Source of the DNA: Cryptomeria japonica
Taxonomy: Eukaryota > Streptophyta > Pinopsida > Cupressales > Cupressaceae
DNA length: 64,000 bases
Reading direction: 5' to 3'
Assembly (NCBI RefSeq): GCF_030272615.1
Contig: NC_081410.1
Location: 138,420,849-138,484,848 of the forward strand
A model generated the notes under the pieces. It was given only the letters and a program-made list of their open reading frames with translations, was not told the origin of the DNA and did no database searches. The position numbers and the translations under genes are program-made. Positions 57,282 to 64,000 of the stretch are shown piece by piece; position 1 is the first letter of the stretch; each line of letters starts with the position of its first letter.

Positions 57282-60200
57282 TTATAACAACTTTTCATCT
57301 AGAACTTTGTTCCCTTTCCTATGCTCTTTTCTAGCATATTCAATGAATTTGGACACAATTCCCTCAATCTCAGCAATGGGAATCTCAAGAAGATTCTTCA
57401 TTCGTTCTTCCAAGTGAAGGACTTGATCAAAAGCAGTGAGAAGAGTCGTCTCGCACCCAGGCTCAAGTTCTTTGGTCTTCTCAATCAGGAACATAGTAGC
57501 ATACATTTGATCTCGTTGCCTTTCTGTGACGATGTTCTCTTCCTTGCAAAAGATGACCTTGATTCTGTCCTCCAACTCCTGGATGTCCACATCTATCTCG
57601 ATCTCAATCCGCCTGTCAAGGATGGTACACAACACCTCAAACACCTTGTCTTGAACTGGATGGATGGTGCCTTCAACTCGGTTGCATCTGGTGTTGACGT
57701 CTTCAAAAAGAACTTCCTTCATCTAGAGCAGAGCTGACCACTGCAGGAGGCTATGGGTTCCTCCATCCATTATATTTTCTTGTGCTAGAATCCGTCTTGG
57801 TGTTTCTCTTATCACTTGTAAGACTGGGATGATAACATCTCTAGTGTGAGTGAATGCAGCCACAGTTATCATTAGATTATGGATAATCTCAAGGACCTGG
57901 ATAGCTCGATGAACTGTCTTCATCATTCTTGTTGCAAATTCAATGGCTACCTTGTAAGATTCATCAATCCAAGAACTCATGAGTTGAACTAGGCTCTTCA
58001 CCCTCTCTGCCTCACTTATTGATTCAAGAGGAAGTGCATGTAAAGGAGATATTGCTGGATCTTGTCGTCTCAAAGGCTGGTTAAGATGGCTAAAATAATT
58101 CCTCCAAGCACTGACCTCCTTTTCAAGCTTCTTATTCTTTTCCACTTCCTCTTTGAGTTTGTCTTTGAGTGCTTTCACTGAATCAGTTGCTTCTTCCATA
58201 GCCTGCTCGGTGGTAAGTGGACCAAGATCAAATGTTTCTAGATCATATTCTTCTGCTAGAATCTCATCCTCATATTTGTCTACCACTGGTGTAGCTATTT
58301 GCACTTTTCTGGATCCTGTCTCATCTCTAATTACCTTCGACATCTTTGTGGCCTTCTTCTTCTCTATTACTTCATGAGAATTTCCTATAAGGCTTTCCAA
58401 GTCAAATACATGTTCTTCCTCTTCAACCACAACTACCCTTGTCAGCCTCTCTTTCAGCCAATCCGGAATGGCAGATCTCGTTTCCCTCACTTGTATTTCT
58501 TTAGGTAGAGGTCTATCTTCCCGGAAAGGAGATGTTGCTTCATCATCATTCTTTTCTTCTTGTTGCTCATTAGCACCAACTTGGGGAGATTGACTTGATG
58601 AATGCTGAGGCGTCTATCCTTTTCCTTGTTTATCATTTTGTACCATGGATTCCATAGACTCATCAATCTCATACACTATCTGCCTCTGATCTTCTCCTTG
58701 ACTTGCTTCCTTTTCATGCCTAGAAGATGTGCTTGGTGGGCGATCAGGATTTATTTTCTGCTTCTTCTTGGAAGGTTCTCTCTTCTCAGGTCCTTCTTTC
58801 CTCTTTGAGCCTTTGGAATGAGAAGTATTCTCACTCACACTTGCCTCTCCTTCTTCTGGTCTTGCTTCCAAGGTGAATGTCATAGATACATTCTGCTCCT
58901 TCAACTTTTGATGCTGTATATCCACCCATCTGCGAGTGCAAGATAAAACGGGAGCCATCAAAGCTCTTAGGTCTAAAACCTTGGGCTCATTCCAATCTAT
59001 CTTCACTTCTTTATCTTCCTTCTCATAGGATGACTGGAGGTATCTACCACTATCCTGGGCTTGATCGGCTACTCTATAAATTTTGCATTTCCTGATGAGA
59101 TCCAAGGTTAACTTGGAATGCATCTTTCTTTTGACCTCTACATCTTCTTGGACATTCATCCAAAAGTCTTCCACTTGAAACTCATGTTTGTACTTCTTCC
59201 CTATTGTCTCTTCTATATGACCATGAGGATCAAAATTCTCCCTTGAGGCAAAGGATGTGAATGAGTATAGAGATAATTCCTTCTCTGCATCTTCTGTGGC
59301 TTGAGTATTAGGACATACTTCAACTGAGTTCCCTAGTATGATGGGTACGGGAATTCCATTTCCATGCTTGTGTCTTGATGCCTTCGCATAAGCTGCCAAC
59401 TGTCTAGTCACCTCTAGTAGTACTGTCCTATCTGTAGGATATCTTGGCAACATGTAGGGAGGTGAAGGACACCCATGAACTCTGATGTATGTGAATTTTG
59501 GAAACTGAATGAACCATGCACCATGCTTCTTCACGAGCTTCTGTCCATCCAGAGACAGTCGATTGTGAATCCCACCTTGCAATATCCTGGTAATATTCAT
59601 CGTGAAGGTGTCATTGACTAGCTTGTAGTCACTTCTTGGCGGATGATGTAGTTGAACATAAGAATCACAAACTCTCATTTCTCCGGGTCCTCTTCCAACA
59701 ACTCCTCTGTGAGGTAGTCCTGCATACTCAAAACCTTTGATCAAGGGATATATAACATATGAACTCATGTGAAATGACTTGGTAGGCCTTAGTCTTCTCA
59801 ACTGTACGTCCAAGCTGTTGCTAATGATTCTAGCCCAATTGAGCATTCCCTTTCCTTGGACAATTAGTTGTATGAAGAAGAACATCCATTTGTTGAAGAA
59901 GAAAGCTTGAGAGGCACCCGTGACCCGATTGAGCAAGGTTATCAAATCTTTGAATTCTTCTTGGAAATCGATTCTGTGTGGTGTATTGGGAATCTTGTTT
60001 AGGCGAGGTCTTCTCTTGAGTAGCCGATTCTTGTTAATGAAGTTCAAGCAGGGATCGGGATCATCCTCATAGATAGACCTAGCTCCTTCTAGACTTTTAT
60101 AGATCATGTCTCTATGTTCTGGGAGATGAAAAACTTCACTTATAGCTTCCTCCGAAAGATAGGCTAAGATAGTTCCATCCTTGGCTACGATCGTCCTTGA

Positions 60201-60488
60201 GTGTGAATCATAGTGCCGGGCACACTCAATCATCAACTCATGACACTTGACTGTGGGAGGGAAACTGGCAGCCTTGATGATGCCACTCTCAATTATCTTC
60301 TTTGCAACAGGTGACGGCTTGCCGATGTAGGGCGCTTCTCGAAACTTCTTCACATTGAAGTTTCCTAGATTGGTGTCTCCAATATTGCTCCACTTGGACA
60401 CGATCCTGGTCTCCAATTCATCATTCCTCTGATCCTCCTTGATGAGAGCCTGTCGAGTAGTGGATCCTCCAGCCTTGGGGGTCGTCAT
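57282..60488 (-). pseudogene. Orphan 1,068-codon gene, element F copy (best preserved)
   Basis: The ATG at 60488 lies eight bases after a predicted splice acceptor and opens MTTPKAGGSTTRQ. The frame is open except for TAG at 58614-58616 (codon ~625) and 57723-57725 (codon ~922), and ends TAA at 57282. By residue: PYIGKPSPVAKK ~52; HSRTIVAKDGTILAYLSEE ~95; FFFNKWMFFFIQL ~205; HMSSYVIYPL ~243; AGLPHRGVVGRGPGE ~257; PPYMLPRYPTDR ~340; VEDFWMNVQ ~435; Lys/Glu/Ser-rich 560-650; coiled coil KLKEEVEKNKKLEKEV ~775-795; Lys-rich end. No transmembrane segment, signal peptide or retroviral enzyme motif is visible. Matching length in A and C shows this is one conserved protein. I do not recognise its family; a structural or regulatory role for the element is only a guess. 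Confidence 0.83.
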
Positions 60489-60495
60489 TTGACAC

Positions 60496-60727
60496 CTACA
60501 CAAAAGCTTAAAGTTAGGGTTTGAGCATAATATCTTCATTATAGGAGATTTGAGACCTTTCAAGGAAATAATTAAATATTAATTTGAAAATAATGGTAAA
60601 TCTAAGAATTATGAATTTTCAAATTAAATTAAAATCATATTGTACAAGACTTAGATTTTTCGAAGGATTACTATGGAAAATCAAACTAAATCTTGAATAA
60701 AAATTTCAAAAATCTGATTCTTCATAC
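60496..60727 (-). other. Predicted 5'-UTR intron of the element F gene
   Basis: Minus-strand donor gag|gtatgaag at 60727 and acceptor gtgtag|gtgtca ending at 60496, giving 232 bp. Position, length and both sites match element A. Confidence 0.6.
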
Positions 60728-60996
60728 CTCTTCCTTGAATTTTAGCTATCAACCTTGAAAAATGAATGAAGGGAGATGAGAATTTGCTGGACAAGGACGT
60801 TTGATCTGAATTTCAGGTCCTCCTTTGGATGAATTAAGCTTCAATCAGCCTTCAAAAAGAATTTCGCCTTCAACTAGCTTCTCAAAATCTGGAAATTCGC
60901 CTTCAAACTTGCTCAATTTCGCACCTCCAAATCTGCTCTTCAAGTTCGCATGAGAGATAATGAAAGAATGATTTGAATTTGTCAACTACACCTCCC

Positions 60997-61003
60997 TTAT
61001 ATA
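60997..61003 (-). promoter_or_regulatory. TATA box of the element F gene
   Basis: Minus-strand gcgccctatataaggg, about 510 bp before the ATG and about 270 bp before the intron. The equivalent in A is gcgcctataaagg. Confidence 0.6.
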
Positions 61004-61009
61004 GGGCGC

Positions 61010-61548
61010 TCACCTTGATTTCCCTCAAGGCCGACTTGGCAAATAGGGAATAAAATAAAATAAAACCCCTCTTAAAGGATGGCCGACTTGTTTGTAAAGG
61101 CAAAATAATGAAATATTGAGTGCTCAAGCATAATTTTTTTTATTTTTTAAAATTAATTCCAAAGCTTAAAGGTGGATTTTTCATGTATTTCAAGGCTTAG
61201 AAATTAATTAATCAAATTATAAATGCCTTAATTTATGCGAACTTGTTTCAATCTCCCAAATGTGCTGTAATAGGCAAATTTAGTGAAAAATTATGGGCTA
61301 GCTTAGGAATGTTAAGGCTTGATCAAGACTTGATGAATTTTTTATTCTCCTTAGGCATTAAAAATGTTCAAAGTGATGGAGGCTTAAATTATTTCAAGGC
61401 TTAATTGAATTTTTTATCTAGGCTTGTTCACTTCATGAATCAAAATCTTCACAACCTAGATTTGCAATCTCCCATGCTCTTGCCCTCACAATTTTGCAAC
61501 TTGCCTTCAACTTAGCTTAAACAAGGTGAATAATAGGTGTTCTCAAGG
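61010..61548 (-). other. Element F, region between promoter and array
   Basis: AT-rich, no gene. Confidence 0.5.
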
Positions 61549-64000
61549 ATTTCGCCCTGGACCCTTTGGAAGGGTCAGGAGTGATTTCCTTGACTAGGCC
61601 ATGAATACCATATTTTCTTCACTTCAAAATCCTCCGGAAGGCGAGCTTACGCTTGTTTTGGCCTAACAAAGTCTTGGATTTCAATTTTTTAGCTCTTCAC
61701 ATGAGTAAATTGGGTGAAAATAGGCATTTCGCTCTGGACCCTTTGGAAGGGTCAGGAGCGATTTTCTCTTTTTAGGTCAAAGTTCACCTTTGCTTGATCA
61801 TTGACCTTTTTCAAGGCAATCTCCAGGGTCTATTCATCTCAACCACTAACTTGGCTCAACAATATTTTGAAGGAAACACTGCATTTTTGGGAATTTCCGC
61901 TCTGGACCCTTTGGAAGGGTTAGGAGCGAAATTCACTCTTCAGGCTAATTTTCCAATCTCTTGCTCTTCAATTCATCAAAATTCCTTCAGTTTGAATCCA
62001 CTTCTCAACTTGCTAGCATTGGTTTGATCCTCACAAGGCGAAAAAGGTCAATTTCGCTCAACAACCTCGCCAGGACAAGACCTATCCAGAATTTTGCTCT
62101 GGACCCTTTGGAAGGGTCAGGAGCGAAATTCTCACTTGAGCTCAAAATTCACATTTTTTGAAGGTCATAATTTCTTCAAGGCATTCTAAATAGTCTCTTT
62201 CACCTTTGTTTAGGCCTGGTTTAACTCAAACCTTGAAGGAAAAGGTGACTTTAGGGTTTTTCACTCTAGACCCTTCAGGGTCAGGAGCGAATTTCTTTGT
62301 TTGTAGTTCATTTTTCATCATTCCAACTTCAATCCACCTCACAAGGCTAGGAAATAGTTCCCTTCTTTCACCCAATCCAAGTTTGATTTGATTTTGCAAA
62401 GCAAAATAGGAGTTTTTAGGATTTTCGCCCTGGACCCTTTGGAAGGGTTAGGAGCGATTTTCCTCCTTTGGCCTAGAATCATCACTTTTGGAGACAAACA
62501 TCAACTCAAAGGCAATCTCAAGGGCATCTTTTACCTTGGTCTAGGCATAGCTTAGCATAAATTTGAAAGGAATAAGTAGATTTTAGGATTTTCGCTCTGG
62601 ACCCTTTGGAAGGGTCAGGAGCGAAAATCTTGTTTTAGGGCTATTTTGCCATCCTTTCAACTTCAAATCCCCTCCAAGGCATAGAACATCTTGTCTCTCT
62701 CCTCTCTAGGGTATAAAAACTAAAATCTTGTCTTGATTTGCAAGGAAAAAGGGGCATCTTAGAAATTTCGCTCTGGACCCTTTGGAAGGGTTAGGAGCGA
62801 AATTTTCATTAGGCTTCAAAATTTGCATTCTTGGCAACCAAAATCCACTCTAAGGCAATCCAAATGCCTTCTCACCCCCTTATCCAAGCTTGGCTTTGCT
62901 CAAAATTTGGAAGAAAAGACGATTTTAAGGATTTTCGCTCTGGGCCCTTTGGAAGGGTCAGGAGCGAAAATCACTTCTAGGCTCAATTCCTTCATCTCTC
63001 ATGGTTTCTAGCAACTCAAAGTCACTCTTAGGGGCAACTTCCTCTTGATTTTACCTTATCCCACACTTGACCTAGCAAAAATTTGATAGCAAAAAGAGGT
63101 TTTGAGAAAATTCGCTTTGGACCCTTTGGAAGGTCAGGAGCGAAATTTTCATTCTTTGACCAAAAATCATCATTTTTTCAACTTGAAACCTCTTTGCAAG
63201 GTAGGATTTCATCCTTCATTGTCGTAGGAACAAGGTTTCATGTCCAAGAAAGGTCGAAAGGTAGGTTAATAAGGAATTTCACTTTGGACCCTTTGGAAGG
63301 GTCAGGAGCGAAATTTCCTTTCCTGGCTAGAATCCTTCATTTTCACAACTTCCAAATACTCTCAAAGGCTAGATCATGTTCATTCTTCATCTCATCATGC
63401 CTTGGACATCAAGTTTTGGCCAAATAAGGCAAGAAATGTCTCTTAGAGAGATTTTCGCTTTGGACCCTTTGGAAGGGTCAGGAGCGAAAATCTTGACTTG
63501 GGCTAGATCCTTCATTTCTCCCTTTTAAAACGACCTCAAGAGGCAAAGACAAGTTATTTTCCTTCCATCTACGTCATAACAAATCAAAAACTTGACCTTC
63601 TTCAATGCAAAAATATGAGTTTTTTAGGAATTTCGCTCTGGACCCTTTGGAAGGGCCAGGAGCAAAATTTCCCTTTTGGTCCAAAATCCTTCATTTTCAT
63701 ATGCTTTCAAACCTTCAAAGGCAACAAGGATGTCCCACCTTCCTTCCAAGATACCCTGCAAATCAAAATTTAGTCAAACAAGGAAAGAAAATGAGCTTCA
63801 AGAAGATTTTCGCTCCAGACCCTTTGGAAGGGTCAGGAGCGAAAATCTCATTCCAGGCTAGATTGCTCACTTTTCAAACTTCAAACCACTTCAAGAGGCA
63901 AGATTGAATCATTTTGCAACATTAGGAACAAGGCTTCTAACCCATTCAAGGCAACAAACAAGGTTTATGATGAATTTCGCTCTGGACCCTTTGGAAGGGT
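61549..64000 (-). repeat. Array of ~173-bp units with a palindromic core (element F)
   Basis: Fifteen cores of the form tttcgctctggaccc-tttggaa-gggtcaggagcgaaa start near 61549, 61726, 61892, 62090, 62258, 62421, 62588, 62764, 62931, 63108, 63275, 63450, 63629, 63805 and 63972. Mean spacing is 173 bp. The 15-base arms pair at 13 positions. The cores are strongly conserved; the ~135 bp between them is much less so. Frames of 60-114 codons here read through the core (ALDPLEGSGAKF) and are by-products. The array continues beyond the window. Confidence 0.9.

Larger units (their letters stand above)
56204..64000 (-). mobile_element. Element F: gene-bearing member of the A family, running off the window
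   Basis: On the minus strand its 3' end, ACATCAACA, is at 56204, preceded on the plus strand by cctag. Going outward it holds the shared 3' domain, the best-preserved copy of the orphan gene, a 5'-UTR intron, a TATA box and a long array that continues past 64000. The 5' TG end is not in the window. It is already longer (>7.8 kb) than element A because its array is larger. Confidence 0.82.

Noticed and set aside
61794-63907. Series of frames in element F reading ALDPLEGSGAKF-like peptides
   Set aside because: They are translations of the palindromic array core; the spacers between do not conserve a frame.
61549-64000. Regular palindromic repeat as a CRISPR array
   Set aside because: Spacing is ~173 bp, the cores vary, there are no cas genes, and the context is a plant transposable element.

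Overview
This window looks like intergenic DNA from a very large seed-plant genome, most likely a conifer (inference from the extreme density of nested, decayed LTR-type elements, AT-rich background and absence of any recognisable host gene). I found no tRNA, rRNA, CRISPR or bacterial-type feature. Almost every base between 1 and 64000 can be placed in a transposable element or a simple repeat.

Layout. (1) 1-20213: an old Ty1/copia element, 'Copia-1', whose left end lies outside the window. Its 5' LTR carries MITE-1 (360-909). Its 3' coding end carries MITE-2 (6696-7603). Its 3' LTR is broken by elements A (8198-15127) and B (16365-19967). Copia-1 itself sits in a hAT-like non-autonomous element whose right part is 20214-21103. 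(2) 21104-25402: non-coding host sequence with a 46-bp minisatellite (23311-24001). (3) 25403-47761: a four-level nest. Element D (minus strand, TSD ttcat) is split by element E (25839-44393, TSD atcat). E holds a nearly intact copia element, 'Copia-2' (26258-31311), and element C (32546-44212, minus, TSD agacg). C is split by a deleted Ty3 element (35921-41428, minus, TSD acaag). (4) 47762-56203: host sequence with MITE-3 (48256-49247) and E2, a relative of E (49754-51451). (5) 56204-64000: element F, minus strand, running off the window.

The most unusual system is the family A, B, C, D, F. Members begin TGTTGT and end CAACA (TGTTG at the far end when read on the other strand), and A-D are each flanked by a perfect 5-bp target duplication. 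They show no LTR pair, primer-binding site or polypurine tract. They share a 5' end with a small hairpin and a ~0.8-1 kb 3' domain with an inverted telo-box palindrome and a TATA box. Between these lies an element-specific tandem array. In A, C and F there is also a gene of about 1,070 codons that I cannot assign to a family. In A and F it has its own TATA box and a conserved 5'-UTR intron. B and D are short and lack the gene. The simplest reading is that these are solo LTRs of a retrotransposon family with giant LTRs whose U3 carries a gene. The alternative is a new kind of LTR-less element inserted by a retroviral-type integrase.

None of the element genes is intact. Most stops that can be checked against a homologue are CAG to TAG or CGA to TGA, the signature of cytosine-methylation decay. 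Copia-2 and the Ty3 element are youngest (LTR pairs differ at 6/296 and 7/270 sites by eye, all transitions).
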